Position numbers and translations under genes: made by a program. 64,000 bases of DNA from Filimonas zeae. Its GTDB lineage: Bacteria; Bacteroidota; Bacteroidia; Chitinophagales; Chitinophagaceae. Shown piece by piece: positions 45,272-53,142 of the stretch; within the stretch, counting starts at the first letter, position 1; each line of letters starts with the position of its first letter. The stretch spans positions 1,178,001 to 1,242,000 of the forward strand of contig NZ_BMIB01000002.1 in assembly GCF_014641615.1 (NCBI RefSeq), in the 5' to 3' direction. Below the pieces are notes generated by a model. That model made no database searches and had not been told where the DNA came from. It saw only the letters and a list, made by a program, of their open reading frames with translations.

Positions 45272-45901
45272 TTATCGCAGGAACACAGTAAGCAACTCTG
45301 CTTTAGAGTTGACGTTCATTTTTTTATAAATGTTTTTGATATGATCATTAATAGTAGTAACGGAAAGAGACAGCACATTGGCAATTTCTTTATAAGTAAA
45401 CCCTTTCAGCAATTGCTCCAGCACATCCTGCTCTCTCTTTGTAAGAAACTTCAGACGGTAGGTTTTCTGGGGCTTCTCTTCATTTAAACGATCAATCAGA
45501 ATATGGGCAATTTCAGGAGACAGCAATGCGCCACCATTTTTAACTACCTGAATATTTGACTTGATGTTGTTAATAGAAAAAGGCTTTAGCAGATAGCCGC
45601 GCGCTCCTTTGGTAATAGCATTCCATACAATGTCAGGATCGCTATTGCCGCTTAAAACTACCAGATGTGTGTTGGGAAGTGATTTTTTAAGAATAGGAAT
45701 TGCTTCTAAACCTGAAATACCAGGCAGGCTGATGTCGAGAAAGGTAATGTAGGGCTCTTCTATCTGCATTTGACCTTCAGAAAGAAAGTGCTCTAAACTA
45801 TGGTAAGAAAAACTCAGCTTAAACTGGCTGTCGTACTTGAAATAGTCTTGAAAATTTCCACGGATTTTGGGATCATCTTCAATCATGCCAATGGTTACCA
45901 T
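45272..45901 (-). CDS. NarL/LuxR-type response regulator
   Basis: A 209-aa regulator (start at 45901, MVTIGMIEDDPKIRGNF; the longer open frame upstream is not convincing). The receiver has the acidic pair EDD, phospho-acceptor FLDISLPGISG, Thr/Ser in LSGN and Lys in LKPF. The C-terminal LuxR HTH is LTKREQDVLEQLLKGFTYKE, IANVLSLSVTTINDHIKN. It precedes the soluble kinase gene by 31 bp, its likely partner. Confidence 0.9.
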   Translation of the reverse strand: MVTIGMIEDDPKIRGNFQDYFKYDSQFKLSFSYHSLEHFLSEGQMQIEEPYITFLDISLPGISGLEAIPILKKSLPNTHLVVLSGNSDPDIVWNAITKGARGYLLKPFSINNIKSNIQVVKNGGALLSPEIAHILIDRLNEEKPQKTYRLKFLTKREQDVLEQLLKGFTYKEIANVLSLSVTTINDHIKNIYKKMNVNSKAELLTVFLR

Positions 45902-46538
45902 ACAATTTTTTTTGGTTTTTTCACGAATGGGGATATGGGAAATCAATTGATTTTAACACAAAGAATCATCTACACAGCGTTAGCCGTATGTTAAGATTAC
46001 TTTAACAATACACGTAAAATTTAAAGTAGATGATTAACGTTTAATGAACCGGAAGGCCAGTTAAATGGGATTTTGGTTTTTGCATAGCGCTCTTTACTCA
46101 GAGAACTGCATCGTAGAAGCCCGAAAACCGGGGCTGCATACTGGGGGCGTACAGTTGACATCGTTTTAAAAGATTTAGATTGACAATAGTTTTTAAGGAT
46201 TGGATTTGTATTAATTACCCTTGATTCAGGGGTAGCTTCATACTTATAACATAAATATAGGCACATAAATTTAATTCTCATACAATAAAACCTTCTGTAG
46301 TTCAAAATTTGCCGCAAATCCATTTAGCAAATTTTAACGTTTTTTGAATCAGAAGTCAGGGAACACATGACTTTGGTAACATTCCGGGGTATAATGTATT
46401 CAAGGGATAACATTGATAAAATCTATAAGATACAAAAACATATAGGTATCAAAACCACATTTGAAGTACCTGCTTCTACCTGATTTTTAGTTCCCGCTTA
46501 TTTATTTGTATGTTTACGTTCAGCAATCAAATTCAGTA
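45902..46538. other. 637-bp non-coding stretch between regulators
   Basis: It separates the leftward regulator-kinase pair from the rightward regulator. A 100-codon frame at 46021-46323 (minus) has unconvincing composition (many Cys, Tyr, Arg) and is not called. The stretch must contain both promoters, but no full -7 match is well placed; TTTATTTG at 46501-46508 (seven of eight) lies before the 46539 start. Confidence 0.5.
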
Positions 46539-47183
46539 ATGCATATTTTGATAGCAGATGACCATGCCATTGTACGACATGGAACAATGCTTTTTATACA
46601 TGAATGGCTTCCTGGTGCCGCCATTTCTGAGGCGGATAATTTTAATAAAGTAGTGAAGATGCTGGGGGCAAGCCCATTCGATTTGCTGATACTGGATATT
46701 AATATTCCTGGCGGAAACAATCTTCAGATGCTGGATGTAGCCCGGCTAAAGCAACCAGGAATCAGAATTCTTATTTTCACCGCTTACGACGAGCAACTTT
46801 ATGCTATCAGATATCTGCAGGCAGGTGCAAATGGATACCTGCACAAACTGGCATCGGAAGATCAGATAAAAAAGGCTATCGAAACTGTGTTAAGTGATGA
46901 ACAGTACATGAGCCGGGAGGTAAAAGATGTGCTTGTACAAATGGTGATGACCAACGGTAAAAAAAATGCCCCCTCGAATCCCCTGCATACGCTATCTAAC
47001 CGGGAAATTGAAGTAGCCCGTTTTCTGGTTCAGGGCTTTAGTCTTATAGAAATTTCACGCGCGCTGCATCTGCAGTTATCTACCGTAAGCACCTACAAGA
47101 ACCGCATATTTGAAAAATTGAAAATCAGCAACTTAGTAGAACTTGTGGAGAAAATAAAGTTGTACGACAACTCTATTATATAA
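46539..47183 (+). CDS. NarL/LuxR-type response regulator
   Basis: A 214-aa regulator (start at 46539, MHILIADDHAIVRHGTMLF; the frame upstream is not conserved-looking). The receiver has acidic pair ADDH, phospho-acceptor LLILDINIPGGN, Thr in IFTAYD and Lys in LHKLA. The HTH is TLSNREIEVARFLVQGFSLI, EISRALHLQLSTVSTYKNRI. It is convergent with the H-G kinase at 47204 (20-bp gap), which is a plausible partner, as is the membrane kinase at 48346. Confidence 0.9.
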   Translation: MHILIADDHAIVRHGTMLFIHEWLPGAAISEADNFNKVVKMLGASPFDLLILDINIPGGNNLQMLDVARLKQPGIRILIFTAYDEQLYAIRYLQAGANGYLHKLASEDQIKKAIETVLSDEQYMSREVKDVLVQMVMTNGKKNAPSNPLHTLSNREIEVARFLVQGFSLIEISRALHLQLSTVSTYKNRIFEKLKISNLVELVEKIKLYDNSII

Positions 47184-47203
47184 ACAGCCAGCCTTCTTAA
47201 GTT

Positions 47204-48082
47204 TTATACATCCTGGTCAAATATAATAATGATAGTGCTGCCTTCTCCCATCCTGCTTCTTATTTCCAGCCTTCCGTCAATCATATTCAACAGGTGATGG
47301 GTAATTGCCAACCCCAACCCCGGTTCATAATCCATAGATTTACCGTGTAATTGCGCTGTAAGCTTTTCATCCATTCCTATTCCTGTATCCTGAACAGCCA
47401 GATGCACTCCCCGTTCAGTAATGAATGCTGAAAGAGTGACGGCTCCTTCCGCTGTAAATTTCACTGCGTTGTCTATTAAATTATGCATGATAATAGACAA
47501 TAATTGCCTGTCGGTAGACATATTCATATTGGGGTGCACATGGTTATTAATCACACATCCCTTGGCAACAGCAATATCTCTAAAAATGGAAATTTTTTCA
47601 TCCACCAACTCATGCAGATTGAATGTTGTGGTAACAGGTTTATTTTCATGCAGGTACAATTTCACATAAGCAAGCAGATTATCGGTAAACGCATACAAGT
47701 GATGCGAAGATCTATACATGCTATTTATAATTTCCCGTAGATTGCCATCCAGCTCCTTCCTGTTAAGCAATTGCCGCCCGGTTAGAGACATATATTTCAA
47801 CGGGCTTTTAACACCATGTACAATTGCTGCGATGATCTTCTTCTGAAAATCAGATTTATACTGCCATTCCTGTTGCCTGCCCCTGATATCCCGTACAGTT
47901 GCCAGCAACTCTTCGTTATATAGTCTGATTGTATTATCCAGCTTTTTAACCTTACGTACGGAGTAATAGACATAAGCGGGAAATACAATACTATTGACTA
48001 ACAAAATAGCCCAGCCCCAAAGCGGGAAGGAAACATTAAGAAAACTATTGCCGGAAGTACAAAATATGAAAAAGCTGTTCAT
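47204..48082 (-). CDS. single-TM histidine kinase with altered H-box
   Basis: A 292-aa kinase with one N-terminal transmembrane helix (about 20-42). The H-box reads IIAAIVHGVKSPLKYMSLTG: the residue after the histidine is Gly instead of the usual Asp/Glu. HATPase_c is normal: N-box NLIDNAVKFT, G1 QDTGIGM, G2 GLGLAI. The related kinase at 48346 has THDIKSPLKYLM at the same place. The acidic residue helps catalysis of autophosphorylation and phosphatase activity, so this kinase may be slow or signal-biased. It is divergent from the 48346 kinase across a dyad-rich region. Confidence 0.88.
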   Translation of the reverse strand: MNSFFIFCTSGNSFLNVSFPLWGWAILLVNSIVFPAYVYYSVRKVKKLDNTIRLYNEELLATVRDIRGRQQEWQYKSDFQKKIIAAIVHGVKSPLKYMSLTGRQLLNRKELDGNLREIINSMYRSSHHLYAFTDNLLAYVKLYLHENKPVTTTFNLHELVDEKISIFRDIAVAKGCVINNHVHPNMNMSTDRQLLSIIMHNLIDNAVKFTAEGAVTLSAFITERGVHLAVQDTGIGMDEKLTAQLHGKSMDYEPGLGLAITHHLLNMIDGRLEIRSRMGEGSTIIIIFDQDV

Positions 48083-48345
48083 TAATTAATAGTTATGGAA
48101 TGGAAAACAGTACCGGCAAAAGGATGACAAATGTCATACAAAAAACCGTTGAACACTGTAGTATAACTACTACGTTACCAGCCCCAGGGTAGTATAACGG
48201 CTACAACTCCCTTAAACGGTGTTTGCAAAAAATGCTGTTTCATAAAATAAAGCCCGTATTTTGACCTGCATTTGGTAAGCGTAGCCTATAGGTCCCTAAA
48301 CGGGCTATGGCGGCGCATTAGAGATACCCTGTTACTATATAAAGC
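48083..48345. promoter_or_regulatory. divergent regulatory region with three dyads
   Basis: Contains ATGACA-AA-TGTCAT (48124-48137), the 19-bp element ACTGTAGTATAACTACTAC (48155-48173) with dyad GTAGTA-TAAC-TACTAC, and a degenerate copy GTAGTATAACGGCTAC (48189-48204). It lies between two divergent kinase genes. An identical copy of the 19-bp element occurs at 49833-49851. Confidence 0.7.
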
Positions 48346-49668
48346 ATGTCGTTCCCGATCCAACCCACACCCAATTTCAGAGATACATCTGGCAAAACCC
48401 TTGCGCAGGTGCAGTTTAAAATTCTTGCCTTTACACTTTTACCAGCCGGTTTTACGCCCTTTTTTCTCATGATTTATTATGTGAGTTCAGGGGAACCTTT
48501 CAGTGCACTTCATACCCTCTTTTACGCCTCTGTTTTTATCGGCACGCAGTTGCTATTGCTGATAAAACACTCTTCCCTGCGCTGGACGCACCTGATATTT
48601 CTGATACAAACCGGAGTAGTGTGGGCTTTGCTTTGTACACACTTGCAAAACACCCATATTATCACTTTACAGTTTGCTTTACTTGTAAGCCTGTGCTGTT
48701 TTTATGTTCTGGGTAAGGTATGGGCCTGCGTATACACACTTTTCTGCCTGCTCCCCTGCCTGGGTTTGTTTTGGGTGCAGTATACAGCCACTGTGCCGGC
48801 ATTTTGTGTTCAGGTTAGTAAAGGGCCCGTCCTGGCTATTGTATTACTGGTGAATCTGCTATTTATCTCCTTTGTTCAATATTACTTTTTTACCGTATTT
48901 ACCCAAACTATACAGGAATTAAATACACGCACCTTGTTATTGAATGAAACTGTAAAGGCACTGGAAAACTCCAGAGATGGATTACGCCAGCAATCAAGGT
49001 TGCAAAAAAAACTGATTGCTGCTATTACACACGACATTAAAAGTCCGCTTAAGTATCTTATGCTTACCGGCAAAAATCTGTATCGCAATTCCAAACAACT
49101 CAACAGCAATTCTGAGCAAAGCATCCGTGCTATCTATACATCCGCATTTCAGATGTACCATTTTACCAATAATCTGCTGCAATATGCTTCTCTTTATCAG
49201 GAAGACACCCCTATAACCACCTCCAGTTTTAACCTGGACGACCTGGTGCAGGAGAAAATTTCCATTTTTAAGGAAATGATCAGTTCTCAGAATAACAAAG
49301 TAGTAAATAATATTCCGGCTCACCTGCTGGTTTGCACCAATAAAGAGCTTTTATCGGTTATTATTCATAACCTGCTGGACAATGCCATAAAATACACCTC
49401 TAATGGACACATTTACTTTTCGGCAAACCAGCATCGGGGAAAATTACAGTTATGTATACAGGATACTGGTATTGGCATGGCCCCGGAACTGGTTAACTGG
49501 TGTAATAACCGGCAGGCGGTGAAGGATTTTATGATTGAAAATGAGGCCCATGGCCTGGGATGGGCAATGGTAAAAGAACTGATTGGATTAATTAAAGGTC
49601 ATATTATGGTGCAGAGTAAAAGTGGGTCTGGTACGCTTATTCTTTTGCTGCTTTCGTCAGAGGTATAA
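48346..49668 (+). CDS. membrane histidine kinase
   Basis: A 440-aa kinase with five to six hydrophobic segments in residues 25-190 (LLPAGFTPFFLMIYYVSSG and following), a coiled coil, HisKA with H-box KKLIAAITHDIKSPLKYLML, and HATPase_c with N-box NLLDNAIKYTS, G1 QDTGIGM and G2 GLGWAMV (one G2 glycine replaced by Trp). It is a paralogue of the kinase at 47204 in its catalytic part. Its upstream region holds the dyad elements. It is followed by a hairpin without a T run and by the DUF4920 gene. Confidence 0.9.
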   Translation: MSFPIQPTPNFRDTSGKTLAQVQFKILAFTLLPAGFTPFFLMIYYVSSGEPFSALHTLFYASVFIGTQLLLLIKHSSLRWTHLIFLIQTGVVWALLCTHLQNTHIITLQFALLVSLCCFYVLGKVWACVYTLFCLLPCLGLFWVQYTATVPAFCVQVSKGPVLAIVLLVNLLFISFVQYYFFTVFTQTIQELNTRTLLLNETVKALENSRDGLRQQSRLQKKLIAAITHDIKSPLKYLMLTGKNLYRNSKQLNSNSEQSIRAIYTSAFQMYHFTNNLLQYASLYQEDTPITTSSFNLDDLVQEKISIFKEMISSQNNKVVNNIPAHLLVCTNKELLSVIIHNLLDNAIKYTSNGHIYFSANQHRGKLQLCIQDTGIGMAPELVNWCNNRQAVKDFMIENEAHGLGWAMVKELIGLIKGHIMVQSKSGSGTLILLLLSSEV

Positions 49669-49675
49669 AAAATAT

Positions 49676-49697
49676 GGACCGTTAAGAATAACGGTCC
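49676..49697 (+). terminator. hairpin after the membrane kinase
   Basis: Nine-bp perfect stem (GGACCGTTA / TAACGGTCC) with AGAA loop directly behind the kinase stop. The downstream sequence is C-rich, so the terminator role is weak; an mRNA 3'-end stabiliser is possible. Confidence 0.45.
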
Positions 49698-49798
49698 CTT
49701 CCCCTTGGGTTATTAGAGTAGTAATTAACCCGTGAAAAACCAATTTATTTTAAACTGTCACGCTTTACAACTTTACAGGATGGCGAAGTTAAGTAATC

Positions 49799-49851
49799 CA
49801 TTACTACAGTAATGTAAAATAACAATGATTATACTGTAGTATAACTACTAC
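49799..49851. promoter_or_regulatory. dyad pair upstream of the DUF4920 gene
   Basis: CATTACT-AC-AGTAATG (49799-49814) is a 7-bp-arm dyad. ACTGTAGTATAACTACTAC (49833-49851) is an exact copy of the 19-bp element at 48155-48173 and contains the dyad GTAGTA-TAAC-TACTAC. It is 77 bp upstream of the ATG at 49928. Confidence 0.7.
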
Positions 49852-49927
49852 ATTTTTTTAAAAATACTCCTACAGAACATTTTGTACTGTAATTTATTTA
49901 ATTTGGAGGGATTAATAAAACAAAGCC

Positions 49928-50404
49928 ATGAAATTCTTTTTTTTCCTGTCAGGTGCATTAGCACTTTCTGTTTCGGTATCATTGGCTCAGCCCCCGCAAG
50001 GTGTGGCCAGTCCCGGCACCATTTATGGCGATTCTGTGACAACGGAAAATGTACGGAACATTAACAGCCTGCCTCAGGTTTTACAATCCGCACAAAAAGC
50101 TAATGTGAAAGTAAGCGCCAAAGTACTGGATGTTTGCCCTAAAAAAGGATGCTGGATGAAATTGCAGGTGAACGACAGTACTACAGCATTTGTAAAAATG
50201 AAAGATTACGGCTTTTTTGTGCCGCTGGATATAAAAGGTAAAACGGTTATCATTGAAGGAGAGTCTTTTATAAAAGAAACTTCCGTTCAGGAATTGCGCC
50301 ACTACGCAGAAGATGCGAAAAAAACAGCCTCTGAAATAGAAGCCATCACCCAGCCTGCCCGTGAAATTCGCCTTACGGCTTCCGGAATAAGGGTGGTTGG
50401 CTAG
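49928..50404 (+). CDS. DUF4920 exported protein
   Basis: A 158-aa protein with a signal peptide (MKFFFFLSGALALSVSVSLA). The DUF4920 signature is visible: TIYGDSVTTENVRNINSLPQ, then VKVSAKVLDVCPKKGCWMKL, including the CPKKGCW motif with two cysteines, then GFFVPLDIKGKTVIIEGESF. The fold resembles OB-like beta-barrels and the cysteines may bind metal or form a disulfide. It is secreted to the periplasm or surface. It lies after the kinase and shares its 19-bp upstream element, which suggests co-regulation. Confidence 0.85.
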   Translation: MKFFFFLSGALALSVSVSLAQPPQGVASPGTIYGDSVTTENVRNINSLPQVLQSAQKANVKVSAKVLDVCPKKGCWMKLQVNDSTTAFVKMKDYGFFVPLDIKGKTVIIEGESFIKETSVQELRHYAEDAKKTASEIEAITQPAREIRLTASGIRVVG

Positions 50405-50420
50405 GATATAGCAAAAAAAA

Positions 50421-50438
50421 GCCGGTGAAAACACCGGC
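50421..50438 (-). terminator. terminator for the MscS gene
   Basis: Seven-bp GC-rich stem (GCCGGTG/CACCGGC) with AAAA loop. On the minus strand it is followed by a run of eight T, as needed to end the transcript from 51668. It also sits just behind the DUF4920 stop on the other strand. Confidence 0.7.
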
Positions 50439-50573
50439 TACATTCCACTCTTAGCAAGGGCTTAGGGTTAAAACAAATACGTTTGTAAATACCTTGCCCA
50501 ACAAAAGTAATGTGTGCAATACACTTAATTTATCCCTGTTTCTAGGTACAACTGATGTATTTACATCAATTCC

Positions 50574-51668
50574 CTACACCTCGGTAGCCGGTTGCTTATC
50601 TAAAGGACCATCTTCTACTATTGCTCTGTTTTTAGGAAGGCATTCCGGATAATTTTCTGTAATAAACCGGAGCATATTCTCTCTCACATAACAACGCAGA
50701 TCGAATGCCATTCCGGAATTCTGAGCACTCATCAACGCCCGTATTTCAATCGTTCTTTCTTTAACATCGGTTACCTGTAAGGCATTTACCTGCTTGTTCC
50801 AGATAGGACTCGCCTCCAGTAAACGGGTTAATTCAGCCCGTATAGCCGGAATGGGCGCTGTATGATCCAGGTAAAAAAAGGCTGTACCCAGTATATCAGA
50901 ACCTGTACGTGTCCAGTTTTGAAAAGGCTTTTCAATAAAATAGTTGATAGGTAATATCAGACGTCGCTTATCCCAGATATTAAGTACTACATAGGTTAAT
51001 GTAATTTCTTCTACTCTACCCCACTCCCCTTCTACCACCAGCACATCATCAATACGAATGGGTTGGGTGAAAGCTATCTGAAAGCCTGCCAACAGATTCC
51101 CTAAAGATTTCTGCGCTGCAAAACCAATAATAATACCTCCTATACCTACACCGGTTAATAAACCTGCCCCTACTTTTCGCAGGCTTTCAAAACTGAGCAA
51201 CACCGCACAAATGGTTAGTATTACAATAAGACTGATTACAAACTTGCGGATGAACTGGAGTTGTGTACGGATTTTACGTTCCCGTAGGTTATCAGGCTTA
51301 GAAAGGTCATATTTATGGTATACATAATCCTCCATCAGCTTTACCGCTCCAATCAGTACCGCCGCAAAGGCTACCGTAAGCAGTATTTCGGCAATACGGC
51401 CCAGATGCAATTCAACCCTGGCCCGAAGCTTCATAGCAGGAATAAGGGCATTAATTGCCAGCAACGGCAAAAAATAGTTCACAGGCTTGCCCAAACGCCG
51501 GAGGAAAGACCCTATTAAAGAGTAATTGTTGCGTTTTGCGTAAAACTTTAATAACACCGTAAGAAGAAATTTTACCACCAACCCCAGCGCTACTCCTAAC
51601 CCCAGGAGTATCAGATTCCATAATACAGGCGGTAAATGGTCTAAAGCACGTTCAAACTGATCCCACAT
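50574..51668 (-). CDS. MscS-family mechanosensitive channel
   Basis: A 364-aa small-conductance mechanosensitive channel (start at 51668, MWDQFERALDHLPPVL; the 51713 ATG would add 15 residues). There are three to four N-terminal membrane helices, then the pore/beta domain motif LLTGVGIGGIIIGFAAQKSL, GNLLAGFQIAFTQPIRIDDV, the hallmark of the MscS TM3 and beta domain. It probably releases osmolytes on hypo-osmotic shock. It is a single gene on the minus strand, divergent from the ECF sigma operon. Confidence 0.9.
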   Translation of the reverse strand: MWDQFERALDHLPPVLWNLILLGLGVALGLVVKFLLTVLLKFYAKRNNYSLIGSFLRRLGKPVNYFLPLLAINALIPAMKLRARVELHLGRIAEILLTVAFAAVLIGAVKLMEDYVYHKYDLSKPDNLRERKIRTQLQFIRKFVISLIVILTICAVLLSFESLRKVGAGLLTGVGIGGIIIGFAAQKSLGNLLAGFQIAFTQPIRIDDVLVVEGEWGRVEEITLTYVVLNIWDKRRLILPINYFIEKPFQNWTRTGSDILGTAFFYLDHTAPIPAIRAELTRLLEASPIWNKQVNALQVTDVKERTIEIRALMSAQNSGMAFDLRCYVRENMLRFITENYPECLPKNRAIVEDGPLDKQPATEV

Positions 51669-51800
51669 AAGTACATTTTTAAAAAGATCCGGAAAAAGCC
51701 ATGAGTGGCACAAATAATATACCTAAGAAATTCCTAAAAAAAGTTTCTTATTTTTTCCAACCTTTTTAACATCCTGCACTCTTAGTATAGGAAGAAGCAT

Positions 51801-52358
51801 TTGGAACAAACAGCACACATACTGACAGCAAACGTGAGAAAAGCCCGCGGGGGCGATAGCGAAGCACTATCCTGGTTATATCAGCAATATAACAGAGGTA
51901 TGTTTAATATCTGCACCCGTATGACAGGCACGCGTAACGATGCAGAAGACATTCTGCAGGAAGCCTTCATTATTGCTTTTCAAAAACTGCATCAGTTAAA
52001 GGAAGACCACCTGTTTGGTGGCTGGTTAAGAAAAATAGTGATGACTGAGTGCATCCGCTTTGCCAAACAAACCTTTTACTGGAGCGACTGGAACGAGCAG
52101 TATGATGATATGGCTGACGATACAGATGATGATTGGTGGTTGCTGGTTTCGCCGGAGTTGATACAGCAGGAAATAAAACTGCTGCCCGATGGTTGCCGCC
52201 AGATTTTTAACCTGTACACCCTGGAAGATTACGCGCATAAAGAAATTGCCGGTTTACTGGGTATTTCGGAAAGTACCAGTAAAAGCCAGTACCAACGGGC
52301 CAGGCAGTTACTGAAGGAACGTTTAACCAAAAAAGTTGCAACAGATGGATCGTTTTAA
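51801..52358 (+). CDS. ECF RNA polymerase sigma factor
   Basis: A 185-aa sigma-70-family ECF factor. It starts with TTG at 51801 after an A/G-rich site (AGGAAGA). Region 2 is YQQYNRGMFNICTRMTGTRN, then DAEDILQEAFIIAFQKL. Region 4 is HKEIAGLLGISESTSKSQYQ, a typical HTH. An acidic insert (MADDTDDDWW) separates them. The anti-sigma gene overlaps its end by 14 bp, and the operon includes an exported protein and a TonB-type receptor, the usual layout of a cell-surface signalling unit. Confidence 0.9.
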   Translation: MEQTAHILTANVRKARGGDSEALSWLYQQYNRGMFNICTRMTGTRNDAEDILQEAFIIAFQKLHQLKEDHLFGGWLRKIVMTECIRFAKQTFYWSDWNEQYDDMADDTDDDWWLLVSPELIQQEIKLLPDGCRQIFNLYTLEDYAHKEIAGLLGISESTSKSQYQRARQLLKERLTKKVATDGSF

Positions 52359-53133
52359 ACAATACTTACAGGAGCATGTGGATGATCTGGACACAGACCG
52401 GCCGCGTGATAAGGTATGGCAACATATTCAACAGCAGGCGCAGGCTTCCCCAAAAAGCAAAGCCACAATACAACCGATATTCCTGCGCCGGGCAGCTGCG
52501 GCTTGTATAACCGGGCTTCTGGCTTTAGCTGCATGGTGGCTATTACCCTCCCGCCCAACAAACCCTTCTGGCAGTTTTACAGCAGAAACCCATTTGCCTG
52601 CTGAAAAGCAAGACTCCTCTTCTGCTAACAAGGAAGCAGGCGCTGCTACAAAATTCGGGCAGCCTGAGCAGTTAACGGCCCCGGCTAAAAAGCAACAACC
52701 CCAAATGGCTATTACTAAAAGCCAGGAAATTATTGCACAAGGCACTGACAAAGAAAAAACGAATAACGTACCTGATTCAGAACCCAAAGAGTTTTACGAG
52801 CCCTCTCCGCTGCAGCATATGGAGGCAGGTTTTATACATATCATCAATACACAGTTAAAGCAAATACGGGCTACTCCGCTTTACGCCGAAAACGCAGATT
52901 ATTTCAGCGCATTCAAAAAACAGTTTTACCAATTGAATGAAGATGAGAAAGCGTGGAAAAAACGCGTAAACAAAGGACAAATTACCGAGGAGCAACTGGA
53001 TGAACTGATTAACATTTACGAACAAAAACTGAAAGTTTTAAGGTTACTACAGGCAGAAATTATCAAAACCAACAAACATTACAGGCAAAATGGAACTGCG
53101 GCTCCCGCATCCAAATCATACATGGATATTTAA
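52345..53133 (+). CDS. anti-sigma factor-like membrane protein
   Basis: A 262-aa protein (ATG at 52345 overlaps the sigma stop by 14 bp; an in-frame TTG at 52336 is less likely). The short cytoplasmic N-terminus (MDRFKQYLQEHVDDLDTDRP) looks like a sigma-binding segment. One transmembrane helix follows near 50-65 (RRAAAACITGLLALAAWWLL), with a periplasmic C-terminus of helical Lys/Gln-rich composition. No FecR beta-repeat and no zinc motif. The role as anti-sigma rests on overlap with the sigma gene, size and topology. Confidence 0.7.
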   Translation: MDRFKQYLQEHVDDLDTDRPRDKVWQHIQQQAQASPKSKATIQPIFLRRAAAACITGLLALAAWWLLPSRPTNPSGSFTAETHLPAEKQDSSSANKEAGAATKFGQPEQLTAPAKKQQPQMAITKSQEIIAQGTDKEKTNNVPDSEPKEFYEPSPLQHMEAGFIHIINTQLKQIRATPLYAENADYFSAFKKQFYQLNEDEKAWKKRVNKGQITEEQLDELINIYEQKLKVLRLLQAEIIKTNKHYRQNGTAAPASKSYMDI

Positions 53134-53142
53134 AAAAGCATT

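Noticed and set aside
46021..46323. 100-codon open frame on the minus strand
   Set aside because: Composition (many Cys, Tyr, Arg), no domain pattern, and no visible ribosome-binding site; it lies between two regulators in probable promoter DNA.
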